Part shown: positions 1-5,945 of the stretch, in pieces
How the letters are laid out: every line of letters starts with the position of its first letter
Numbering within the stretch: the first letter of the stretch is position 1
NCBI GenBank assembly: GCA_947505025.1
Contig: CANNIJ010000087.1
Coordinates: 1-5,945, forward strand
DNA: 5,945 bases
Source of the DNA: Legionellaceae bacterium
Lineage (GTDB): Bacteria > Pseudomonadota > Gammaproteobacteria > Legionellales > Legionellaceae
Direction of reading: 5' to 3'
Translations under genes and position numbers: made by a program
Notes under the pieces: generated by a model
The model's database searches: none
Seen by the model: the letters and a program-made list of their open reading frames with translations, nothing else
Told to the model about the DNA's origin: nothing

Positions 1-484
1 GACTAATGGCTTGTGATGCTGGCCGACGTTTATTTTTTATCAGTTGCGGGATCAGGTAGATTAGGAAAAAAAATCTGGCGGTGTAGCCAAGTATATTCGT
101 TGTTTCTACTGATATCTGCTGGTGTAGTGATGTGAAAAAGATCCAGGTAATTATAATCGCTGCAAATAGCATTAATATGTGACTGATCAATTTAAGTATT
201 TGTTTTTGTTGTTTGTGATGATTAATTAACTGAAGATGTTGTATTAATAGCAAAAATATTCCAACTATAGATACGGTTTTATATTGCCAGGGTAGACACT
301 TAGAGTACCCATAAAACAAATCGAGCAAATAGCCGCAAAATAAGCTTAAATGCATACCGCCGCTCAGACTTGCAAGATGTATTTTGCATCGATTATGTAT
401 GATTTGTGGCAGGTAAACCATCAAATATAGTATAAATGATGCGTTTAGCGTAAATTGACCCAAATATAATGTTGTTATATGCAT
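1..484 (-). CDS. PQ-loop repeat membrane protein, 3' end beyond window
   Basis: This reading frame runs from an ATG at 484 down to base 1 without a stop (161 codons), so the C-terminus lies outside the window. The product is very hydrophobic. Segments lie near residues 13-29, 44-60, 70-87, 99-120 and 131-149. Two PQ-loop signatures are visible: YLPQIIHN with P26-Q27, and YLIPQLIKNKR with P146-Q147. Each Pro-Gln is near the end of a membrane segment and is followed by basic residues, as in the PQ-loop/MtN3-like family of small-solute transporters (SWEET, cystinosin and bacterial SemiSWEET relatives). That family suggests inner-membrane transport, but the substrate cannot be told. An AGG seven bases before the ATG fits a ribosome binding site. 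The gene follows ssb in the same direction after 66 bases and may be co-transcribed with it. An 8-base A run (66-73 on the plus strand) sits just before the second motif. The family call is fairly sure; the function is not. Confidence 0.75.
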   Translation of the reverse strand, partial: MHITTLYLGQFTLNASFILYLMVYLPQIIHNRCKIHLASLSGGMHLSLFCGYLLDLFYGYSKCLPWQYKTVSIVGIFLLLIQHLQLINHHKQQKQILKLISHILMLFAAIIITWIFFTSLHQQISVETTNILGYTARFFFLIYLIPQLIKNKRRPASQAIS

Positions 485-495
485 TTTTTACCTAA

Positions 496-515
496 AGCCC
501 TTGTATAAACGGGCT
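496..515 (-). terminator. weak hairpin between ssb and the PQ-loop gene
   Basis: AGCCC and GGGCT form a 5-bp GC-rich stem around a 10-base loop in the 66-base gap after ssb. On the minus strand the stem is followed by only three T residues. It could be an attenuator or weak terminator that lowers read-through from ssb, but the short stem and poor T tract make this uncertain. Confidence 0.2.
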
Positions 516-550
516 CTAATAATAGTTTATAACTTATGACTCGGCTGGAA

Positions 551-1003
551 TTAGAACGGGATGTCGTCGTTCAGCTCATCAAATGCATTTTGCATTGGGT
601 TTGATGCAGTGTCTTTTTTAGCCGGTTGATCGTATTGAGCGGCTGGGCTGCTTGCGTATGCACCGCTTTTGCTGTCCAGCATTTGCACTTCTGATGCAAT
701 GATCTCAGTCATATATCGATCTTGCCCTTGAGGGTCTTGCCATTTACGCGTACGTAAACTGCCTTCGATGTAGATTTTTGAGCCTTTTTTTACATATTCG
801 CCGACAATTTCGCCCAAGCGATTAAAGCAAACAACGCGATGCCATTCGGTACGCTCTTGTTTTTCGCCAGTTTGTTTATCTTTCCAACTATCACTAGTTG
901 CAACTGATATATTAGTTACAGCTGATCCGTTGGGTAAAGCGCGAACTTCAGGTTCGCCTCCAACATTTCCAACTAATATGACCTTATTTATTCCGCGTGC
1001 CAT
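551..1003 (-). CDS. ssb: Single-stranded DNA-binding protein SSB
   Basis: SSB coats single-stranded DNA as a homotetramer and recruits replication, recombination and repair proteins through its acidic tail. The 150-residue product begins MARGINKVILVGNVGGEPEV, a typical SSB start. The OB fold spans about residues 1-110. It keeps the aromatic residues that stack on DNA: W40 (SDSWKD), W54 (TEWHRVV), F60 and W88 (TRKWQD). Residues 112-141 form a short, low-complexity linker. The protein ends in the diagnostic acidic tip DDIPF. It is shorter than E. coli SSB (178 aa), with the difference in the linker. The frame stays open for 61 codons upstream to 1186, but the ATG at 1003 is chosen because homology starts there and GGAGA lies five bases before it. 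The gene diverges from the 924-codon gene and is followed by the PQ-loop gene. Confidence 0.97.
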   Translation of the reverse strand: MARGINKVILVGNVGGEPEVRALPNGSAVTNISVATSDSWKDKQTGEKQERTEWHRVVCFNRLGEIVGEYVKKGSKIYIEGSLRTRKWQDPQGQDRYMTEIIASEVQMLDSKSGAYASSPAAQYDQPAKKDTASNPMQNAFDELNDDIPF

Positions 1004-1008
1004 GAGAT

Positions 1009-1013
1009 TCTCC
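1009..1013 (-). promoter_or_regulatory. ssb ribosome binding site
   Basis: GGAGA on the minus strand lies five bases before the ATG at 1003. It decides the start of ssb against the longer open frame that reaches 1186. Confidence 0.7.
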
Positions 1014-1081
1014 GTGATGCGATTATTAGACAATGTATAAATGCGGCCACCATACGTTGGTTTATTAGCTGCGCGCATAAA

Positions 1082-1110
1082 ATTATACCTGATAAATATC
1101 AGAGTGACTA
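1082..1110 (-). promoter_or_regulatory. ssb promoter, sigma70 type, with dyad in spacer
   Basis: On the minus strand a perfect TATAAT (1082-1087) is preceded by exactly 17 bases and TAGTCA (1105-1110), which matches four of six positions of TTGACA. Transcription would start near 1075, giving a leader of about 70 bases before the ssb ATG. The spacer contains the inverted repeat CTGATA-AA-TATCAG (1089-1102), placed where a bound repressor would block RNA polymerase. The promoter call is good by sequence; operator function is inferred. Confidence 0.55.
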
Positions 1111-1200
1111 TCATTCGAATAACATATCTCGGTGCTGATTTATTTAAATGGCTCGGCCCTGTACATCCAAGTGGAAGTTGATGCATTTAAACACCTAGTG

Positions 1201-1209
1201 TGTTATTAT
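1201..1209 (+). promoter_or_regulatory. extended -10 promoter for the 924-codon gene
   Basis: TGTTATTAT fits the extended -10 form TGnTATAAT with one mismatch in the hexamer. No good -35 lies at normal spacing; TTGATG (1178-1183) is 20 bases away. Transcription would begin near 1216 and leave a leader of about 26 bases before the GTG start. A short inverted repeat (AACAC/GTGTT, 1190-1204) overlaps the element. This is a candidate only, in an AT-rich region where such matches occur by chance. Confidence 0.4.
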
Positions 1210-1230
1210 TGAATACTACATCTGATAGTT

Positions 1231-1235
1231 GAGGG
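1231..1235 (+). promoter_or_regulatory. ribosome binding site for the GTG start at 1242
   Basis: GAGGG lies six bases before the GTG at 1242. An in-frame TAA (1239-1241) directly precedes that GTG, so translation cannot begin earlier in this frame. The first internal ATG is about 248 codons in, so this site supports a GTG start. Confidence 0.65.
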
Positions 1236-1241
1236 CTTTAA

Positions 1242-4016
1242 GTGCGTACAATTAATGCCGAGTTTAATTTCATTGGCAACCCAAGTGAATTAAAAGAGAT
1301 TTTTAAGAAGTTACCACGAGGTAATTTAAGTTACTATAATTCCAATTCTGTTGATTTATTTCAAGAGGCATGTCGCCTGGCAAAGTTTCATGCATACAAA
1401 AAACCCTTACCGTCTGTAGATGGCTTGTTAGGCGCTGCTCATGTGTTATCACTGGATTTGGATCGCTTTAAACATAGATTAAATCAGACTGACCAGCATT
1501 ACACCATTGATTTAGATCAAAATATTCGTGTATATGAAGCAACGCTAGAAGCATTTTTTGCTAATTATCAAGAGCATAAAAATTCATATGTGAGCACTGT
1601 TGTTAACGCAACTAATGAAAAATTAAAAAGTGCGCTTAATAAATTTAAGCAGAGCTTACTAGTTGGGCCGGCCCCGGACTTATTACTATCAGCACAAGAT
1701 CGAGACTCAAAGGTTTATTCTCTGGGTAGGTTCTTAAACAATCAAACTGCCTTGTTATGTGAAATGTTAGATAAAATAGTACGTGTGCCTGAATTTGGTA
1801 ATACAGCGGTATTGGATCAATTTAGTTTAAGTGAAGTTCCAAAAGCATTTGCCGATGCTGCGCGTCAGATTCGTCGTCAAAACAGTTGGGCTTATAAACA
1901 ATTTGTCAACACTAGAGCTCCAGTAACTCAGCTTGAATTGGAGTTTATTCAACAGATAAATTTAAAATCTTTTGATCCTAATATGAGCGTAGCAAAAGCG
2001 GCTGAGATGTATCATTATTGTCTTGACACCCCGCTTAAGCGTAAAAAGTTTTGGTCTAATTTACCTCAAATAAGTATTCATAGTTATTTTGAGTCGTTAG
2101 AATCTTTAAGTCATGAGAATGGTCTGGACAATCTGGCTAATCGTCTGATGTACGCCGGTTTAATCTTGTCATCTCCGATTTTATTATTACCTTTTTGTGT
2201 TGAGCTAATCGGTTTTGGTTTGGTTTTTGGATTGACAGCAGTAGCGTATAGCATCGATGTGGCACGTCTTTGTGTGCAGTTGATTATGCTTTGTTCGATA
2301 ATCCCGTTGATTATCTCTATATTTGATCCAAAGATCGCTGAATCTATTATGACCTTTGGTGGTTTGTTCGCAAAATCTTTGTTGTTTTGCGTACAAGATA
2401 TTCTCAGGGAGCACGCACTTTCTGAGATTGATCTTGACGAAGTTGAAATAAATAAATTGAGAGTAGCCGCAAACAAACCGGATAATTTGGTGTTTTTAAA
2501 TAATCCAGATATGATTTTGAGATTGCTTGCTCAGTTGCCGTTATTGTTTAATTGGATTTTGACAAAAAGTACTGATGATCCAATGATCAATCTAGATTCT
2601 GTAGTTAAAGATATACTGAGTGATCCCCGAAGTCCTAAACCTATTATCCTGAGTAATCCTAAGCCACAGGAGCCTTTAAGAGTTGGACGTTCACCGGTTA
2701 AAGCGGTGAATGAGATATTTTTGGGTTTAAGTGATGATCTTATTGGAGTGTTTAGGCAAAATCATCCGCTTCCCAGTACCTTGGGTTATGCTATTTCTTT
2801 TATGACTCTGGGTTTTCATTTGTTGCCGGCTAGTGTAATTGCGCAAATGCATGCAAAAAGCTTGGTTGCCGCGTTGCAAATTTCTGCTGATTGGTTTGCA
2901 AAAAGTTTTATGGGTCATGGGCATCTGGTAGCTGATCCGGCAAATGAATTTTTTGCAGTGTTACTACAATGGAAAGGTATCTGTGTAATTCCAGAATTTA
3001 TGGTTAATTTGACGGATGAATCTAGAGGTATGCTGGTTAATACAATAGAGTTTTTTGAGTGGTATTTTACTAGCTTATTAGTTGGCATGGGATCTGGATA
3101 TGCGTTGGGCATGTTACCAATCATACAGTCTGAGTTTGCGATATTAATTAATCTTTTGATTGAAGAAGCTAAGATCGCGCAATCAGGCATTGTACCGTTT
3201 ACGGCGATTGAGTATTCTTTTATTATGGGTAAATTAGCTTTTTTATTTTACACTCTTGTAGAGCATAGTTCTTTAAATATGGCTTCGGTCATAGTCCCAG
3301 CGTCGAGTGCGGATCCTAATATAGATTACCTAACCGCGTTAAGTTCTGAGTCATTAGACATCCATATTAATAAGCTGTCATTAAATGATCGCAAAATAAT
3401 TTATACTCTGCTGTTAAACAAATTCCCTGAACCAAAATATCTAAATCTAACCGATGCATTTTTTAACCGTTATGTGCGTGCAGACTATCCTGCATTATTC
3501 AGATTGCCTGTGGGTTGTTGTTATATTGTTTTCGCTCCTTTAAGAGAGCTGTATAGATTTATTGTGTTATCAATATATCCACAAGATCGTGCCTTACAAA
3601 CATCCATCAGAATGGAGCGTGCAGTTGATCGCGTTCTGTTTGACGATTGGTTTGGAGTTTTTGGTAGGATAGGCTTCCAGTTTGTACAGATGTGCTTACA
3701 GACTATAGTGATGTTGTTTGTTCTTCCGTTAGTGGTTGTCTATGGGGTCCTGGGAGTTCTACCCTGGTTGGCGGGTGGATATAAAGAATATAATCCAATT
3801 CAGTTTGGGCAGTTAATCGAATTTTATTTGACTTTTTGGCATCCAGAGAATTGGAGTTATGCAAGTACGGCTCAGGCTGCACATATAGGCTGTAATTATA
3901 GTGATGTAGCTGCAATTGCCAAGAATCTTGCTGAGAATAATGATCGCAATCCGGTAACTGATGTCGTGAATCAGATGCTAGAGACAGTTGAAATCAGACT
4001 AACATCCGGGATATGA
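1242..4016 (+). CDS. Large helical multi-pass membrane protein of unknown function (924 aa)
   Basis: I do not recognise this protein. The frame is fixed by a TAA immediately before the GTG start and a GAGGG site six bases upstream. There is no N-terminal signal peptide. Residues 1-300 look soluble and helix-rich, with Lys/Glu/Gln-rich stretches near 95-140 and 200-240 that may form coiled coils. Hydrophobic clusters follow at about 303-338, 343-361 and 369-386. Residues 445-480 form a Pro-rich linker (DPRSPKPIILSNPKPQEP). Further hydrophobic clusters lie near 513-535, 605-640, 655-672 and 755-776, and a strong one at 815-846. The last 78 residues are polar. No Walker motif, protease triad or other catalytic signature was seen. 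Sampled G+C is about 32-37%, lower than in ruvB. ruvB starts 28 bases downstream in the same direction, so the two may share a transcript. A secretion-system substrate acting on host membranes, or a lineage-specific envelope protein, are both possible; neither is shown by the sequence. The gene itself is secure, since a frame this long is not chance. Confidence 0.9.
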   Translation: MRTINAEFNFIGNPSELKEIFKKLPRGNLSYYNSNSVDLFQEACRLAKFHAYKKPLPSVDGLLGAAHVLSLDLDRFKHRLNQTDQHYTIDLDQNIRVYEATLEAFFANYQEHKNSYVSTVVNATNEKLKSALNKFKQSLLVGPAPDLLLSAQDRDSKVYSLGRFLNNQTALLCEMLDKIVRVPEFGNTAVLDQFSLSEVPKAFADAARQIRRQNSWAYKQFVNTRAPVTQLELEFIQQINLKSFDPNMSVAKAAEMYHYCLDTPLKRKKFWSNLPQISIHSYFESLESLSHENGLDNLANRLMYAGLILSSPILLLPFCVELIGFGLVFGLTAVAYSIDVARLCVQLIMLCSIIPLIISIFDPKIAESIMTFGGLFAKSLLFCVQDILREHALSEIDLDEVEINKLRVAANKPDNLVFLNNPDMILRLLAQLPLLFNWILTKSTDDPMINLDSVVKDILSDPRSPKPIILSNPKPQEPLRVGRSPVKAVNEIFLGLSDDLIGVFRQNHPLPSTLGYAISFMTLGFHLLPASVIAQMHAKSLVAALQISADWFAKSFMGHGHLVADPANEFFAVLLQWKGICVIPEFMVNLTDESRGMLVNTIEFFEWYFTSLLVGMGSGYALGMLPIIQSEFAILINLLIEEAKIAQSGIVPFTAIEYSFIMGKLAFLFYTLVEHSSLNMASVIVPASSADPNIDYLTALSSESLDIHINKLSLNDRKIIYTLLLNKFPEPKYLNLTDAFFNRYVRADYPALFRLPVGCCYIVFAPLRELYRFIVLSIYPQDRALQTSIRMERAVDRVLFDDWFGVFGRIGFQFVQMCLQTIVMLFVLPLVVVYGVLGVLPWLAGGYKEYNPIQFGQLIEFYLTFWHPENWSYASTAQAAHIGCNYSDVAAIAKNLAENNDRNPVTDVVNQMLETVEIRLTSGI

Positions 4017-4017
4017 T
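3988..4017 (+). promoter_or_regulatory. candidate ruvB promoter inside the end of the upstream gene
   Basis: TTGAAA (3988-3993) and TATGAT (4012-4017) each match the sigma70 consensus at five of six positions and are 18 bases apart. Transcription would begin near 4024, about 20 bases before the ruvB ATG. The element overlaps the last codons and stop of the 924-codon gene, and would let ruvB and the tol genes be expressed without it. Confidence 0.45.
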
Positions 4018-4044
4018 GCGGTACACTTAATCTGAGTTTGACTT

Positions 4045-5046
4045 ATGTTAGAAAGCGATCGCTTGGTCAGTGTGTCTGGGTTACCTGCTGAGGTAGCATT
4101 AGATCGTGCTATTCGTCCATTATCTTTGGATGAATACATTGGGCAATCGGCAGTGCGGTCTCAGATGCGGATATTTATTGATGCGGCTAAACAGCGGGAA
4201 GAAGCGTTAGATCATGTTTTGATCTTTGGTCCACCTGGATTAGGTAAGACCACCCTGGCTAGTATTATTGCCCATGAAATGGGGGTTAATTTAAGGCAAA
4301 CATCTGGCCCTGTTTTGGAGAGACCAGGTGATGTAGCAGCCATGTTAACCAACTTGCAAGCTAATGACGTATTGTTTATTGATGAAATTCATCGACTAAG
4401 TCCTGTGGTCGAGGAGATTTTATATCCAGCCATGGAAGATTATAAACTTGATATTTTAATAGGCGAAGGACCATCTGCACGCTCGATTAAATTAGAACTG
4501 CCGCCATTCACGCTAATTGGCGCTACTACACGTGCGGGTTCCTTGACTTCGCCATTACGTGACCGTTTTGGTATAGTACAAAGATTAGAATTTTATTCAG
4601 TCCAGGAGCTTACTCATATTGTCTCGCGATCGGCGCGGTTGCTGGGAGTTGAAACTGATCCGGCTGGTGCTTTACACATTGCCCGCCGTTCACGTGGAAC
4701 GCCTAGAATTGCAAATCGATTATTACGGCGTGTGCGTGACTATGCTCAAGTACGTGGTGATGGTTTAATTACAGCGGAGAGTGCGGATCTAGCATTGACG
4801 TTACTTAACGTTGATCCATTAGGTCTAGATATGATGGATCGTAAATTATTGCTTGCTCTAATTGATCGTTTTGAAGGTGGGCCGGTGGGCGTAGAAAGTA
4901 TTGCTGCAGCGATAGGTGAGGAGCGTAGTACTATTGAGGACGTTGTCGAGCCTTTTTTGATTCAGCAGGGTTTTTTAATGCGCACTGCGCGTGGTCGTCA
5001 GGCAACTGCTATGGCGTATCAACATTTTGGTCTTGTGGCAAGCTAA
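4045..5046 (+). CDS. ruvB: Holliday junction branch migration ATPase RuvB
   Basis: RuvB is the AAA+ motor that, with RuvA, drives Holliday-junction branch migration before RuvC cuts. The 333-residue product is of normal length and complete. Visible motifs are Walker A GPPGLGKTT (62-70), Walker B DEIH (113-116), sensor 1 GATTRAG (159-165), the arginine finger R174 in LRDRFG, and sensor 2 RGTPRIANR (217-225). The C-terminal winged-helix domain ends with RTARGRQAT (313-321). The start MLESDRLVS matches the family, and an in-frame TGA at 4039-4041 excludes an earlier start. The ribosome binding site is weak (GAG, eight bases upstream), so translation may depend partly on coupling to the gene ending 28 bases before. 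ruvC and ruvA, usually directly upstream, are not here; RuvA must be encoded elsewhere for the complex to work. tolQ follows after 14 bases. Confidence 0.98.
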   Translation: MLESDRLVSVSGLPAEVALDRAIRPLSLDEYIGQSAVRSQMRIFIDAAKQREEALDHVLIFGPPGLGKTTLASIIAHEMGVNLRQTSGPVLERPGDVAAMLTNLQANDVLFIDEIHRLSPVVEEILYPAMEDYKLDILIGEGPSARSIKLELPPFTLIGATTRAGSLTSPLRDRFGIVQRLEFYSVQELTHIVSRSARLLGVETDPAGALHIARRSRGTPRIANRLLRRVRDYAQVRGDGLITAESADLALTLLNVDPLGLDMMDRKLLLALIDRFEGGPVGVESIAAAIGEERSTIEDVVEPFLIQQGFLMRTARGRQATAMAYQHFGLVAS

Positions 5047-5047
5047 C

Positions 5048-5053
5048 AGGAGG
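5048..5053 (+). promoter_or_regulatory. strong tolQ ribosome binding site
   Basis: AGGAGG, a perfect Shine-Dalgarno core, lies seven bases before the tolQ ATG in the 14-base gap after ruvB. It is the strongest site in the window and contrasts with the weak one before ruvB, suggesting that tolQ is translated at a higher rate from a shared message. Confidence 0.8.
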
Positions 5054-5060
5054 ATAACCA

Positions 5061-5720
5061 ATGGCACATCATGCCAGTGTTTTAACATATTTTATGCAGG
5101 CCGGATTGATTGTAAAATTAGTGATGTTTATGCTAATGGCAACATCGGTTGTATCTTGGACGTTGATCATGCAGCGTGCTTGGTTTTTTAAGACTAAACG
5201 TCAACAATATGATGCTTTTTGTCGACGCTTTTGGGGTAGTACGGATTTAAGTAAATTATTTGCGGACATAGATAGTAATGTCGAGCATCGGCATGGTTTA
5301 GCTGCAATTTTTCATGCTGGATTTAAAGAGTTCACACGTGTGCGCACACATGATGTATTGGCGCTAGAGCCGATTCAACGTGTAATGCAAATACATCATG
5401 CTAAAGAGGCTGAATTATTGGAACAGCATTTACCGTTATTTGCTTCGGTGGGATCTTTGTCGCCATATGTTGGACTGTTCGGTACTGTTTGGGGCATCAT
5501 GACTTCATTCCAGGCTCTAGGACAAGCCCAGCAGGCAACGATTGCCATGGTTGCACCGGGTATATCCGAAGCGTTAGTCGCCACTGCCATGGGTTTATTT
5601 ACGGCTATTCCTGCAGTGATTGCATTTAACCGTTATAGCACTCGTGCAAATAGGTTGCTGGATCGTTATGACTTATTTCAGGAAGAATTTGTTGCCTTAA
5701 TCCAAGAACAAACATCTTGA
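5061..5720 (+). CDS. tolQ: Tol-Pal system proton channel subunit TolQ
   Basis: TolQ is the inner-membrane subunit that, with TolR, forms the proton-driven motor energising TolA. The Tol-Pal system constricts the outer membrane at division and keeps the envelope intact. The 219-residue product (E. coli 230) has three hydrophobic segments, near residues 13-38, 126-150 and 168-190. The cytoplasmic loop between the first two is characteristic of the TolQ/ExbB/MotA family. Segment two carries SPYVGLFGTVWGIM (134-147) and segment three carries PGISEALVATAMGLFTAIPA (166-185). The pore-lining threonines T142 and T175 of the family are present. The sequence alone could suggest ExbB, but the following tolR and the position after ruvB favour TolQ. 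ybgC, often found between ruvB and tolQ, is absent. tolR starts 22 bases after the stop. Confidence 0.95.
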   Translation: MAHHASVLTYFMQAGLIVKLVMFMLMATSVVSWTLIMQRAWFFKTKRQQYDAFCRRFWGSTDLSKLFADIDSNVEHRHGLAAIFHAGFKEFTRVRTHDVLALEPIQRVMQIHHAKEAELLEQHLPLFASVGSLSPYVGLFGTVWGIMTSFQALGQAQQATIAMVAPGISEALVATAMGLFTAIPAVIAFNRYSTRANRLLDRYDLFQEEFVALIQEQTS

Positions 5721-5742
5721 AAATTATCTCTGAGATTGCCTA

Positions 5743-5945
5743 ATGTTAAAAAGAAAAACAAAGCGCTCTGCGCCAATAGCGGAAATTAATGTGGTGCCTT
5801 ATATTGACGTGATGTTAGTGCTTTTAGTGATATTTATGATCACTGCACCGATGTTAACACAAGGTGTCACGGTTGATTTACCCAAAGCCATTAGTGAGTC
5901 AGTCAAAAGCTCTGATCGTGAGCCGGTTATTTTATCAGTCAATCA
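5743..5945 (+). CDS. tolR: Tol-Pal system protein TolR, N-terminal part
   Basis: TolR is the single-pass partner of TolQ; its membrane helix carries the aspartate that takes up protons, and its periplasmic domain regulates the motor. The first 67 residues are in the window and the rest lies beyond the right edge. A basic, polar N-terminus (MLKRKTKRSAP) is followed by the family core EINVVPYIDVMLVLLVIFMI (14-33), with the proton-carrying D22 (equivalent to D23 of E. coli). The beginning of the periplasmic domain (GVTVDLPKA) follows. An in-frame TGA at 5731-5733 rules out a longer start, and GAG eight bases before the ATG is a moderate ribosome binding site. The gene is co-directional with tolQ and almost certainly in the same operon; tolA, tolB and pal would be expected downstream. 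Confidence 0.94.
   Translation, partial: MLKRKTKRSAPIAEINVVPYIDVMLVLLVIFMITAPMLTQGVTVDLPKAISESVKSSDREPVILSVN

Noticed and set aside
1004..1012. Small palindrome GAGA-T-TCTC beside the ssb start as an RNA hairpin hiding the ribosome binding site.
   Set aside because: With a workable loop it leaves only three base pairs, too few for a stable structure.
1004..1186. The 61-codon N-terminal extension of the ssb frame.
   Set aside because: It shows no SSB homology, crosses the ssb promoter and dyad, and a good ribosome binding site precedes the internal ATG at 1003.
2111..2476. Minus-strand open frames of 65-121 codons within the large gene (also 2205-2414, 2727-2924, 2915-3190 and 3703-3915).
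   Set aside because: They lie opposite an intact 924-codon gene, resemble no family I know, and look like chance open frames.
1242..4016. The large protein as a DotA-like component of a type IV secretion system.
   Set aside because: It has no signal peptide and starts with a soluble region of about 300 residues, unlike the layout of DotA, and no recognisable motif supports it.
4991..5191. A 66-codon plus-strand frame across the ruvB-tolQ junction.
   Set aside because: It overlaps the end of ruvB and the start of tolQ in another frame and has no family resemblance.
5396..5590. A minus-strand frame opposite tolQ.
   Set aside because: It is antisense to the conserved membrane segments of tolQ and is explained by that gene's composition.

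Overview
The window is a gene-dense stretch of a bacterial chromosome with low to moderate G+C. Sampled 60-base blocks give roughly 32-37% G+C in the large central gene and about 47-58% in ruvB. The SSB ending in DDIPF and the order ruvB-tolQ-tolR point to a gammaproteobacterium. The AT-rich composition and a large, unrecognised, helix-rich membrane protein beside ruvB would fit a host-associated lineage such as the Legionellales. That placement is an inference, not something the sequence proves.

Left part, minus strand: ssb (551-1003, 150 aa) is followed 66 bases downstream by a gene running off the left edge (1-484). This second gene encodes a membrane protein with two PQ-loop motifs. The 238-base divergent region (1004-1241) holds a good sigma70-type promoter for ssb with an inverted repeat in its spacer. 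It also holds an extended -10 promoter candidate facing the other way.

Centre, plus strand: a 924-codon gene with a GTG start (1242-4016) fills almost half of the window. I cannot assign it to a family. It has a soluble, mostly helical N-terminal third, several hydrophobic clusters separated by a Pro-rich linker, and a strongly hydrophobic stretch near the C-terminus. It is the most likely novel element here.

Right part, plus strand: ruvB (Holliday-junction branch-migration motor) starts 28 bases after the large gene. It is followed after 14 bases by tolQ and then tolR, which is cut by the right edge. TolQ and TolR form the proton-driven inner-membrane motor of the Tol-Pal envelope system. 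ruvC and ruvA are not directly upstream of ruvB, and the ybgC gene often found before tolQ is absent. A promoter-like sequence at the very end of the 924-codon gene could drive ruvB and the tol genes independently.

No tRNA, rRNA, CRISPR array, insertion sequence or long repeat was seen.
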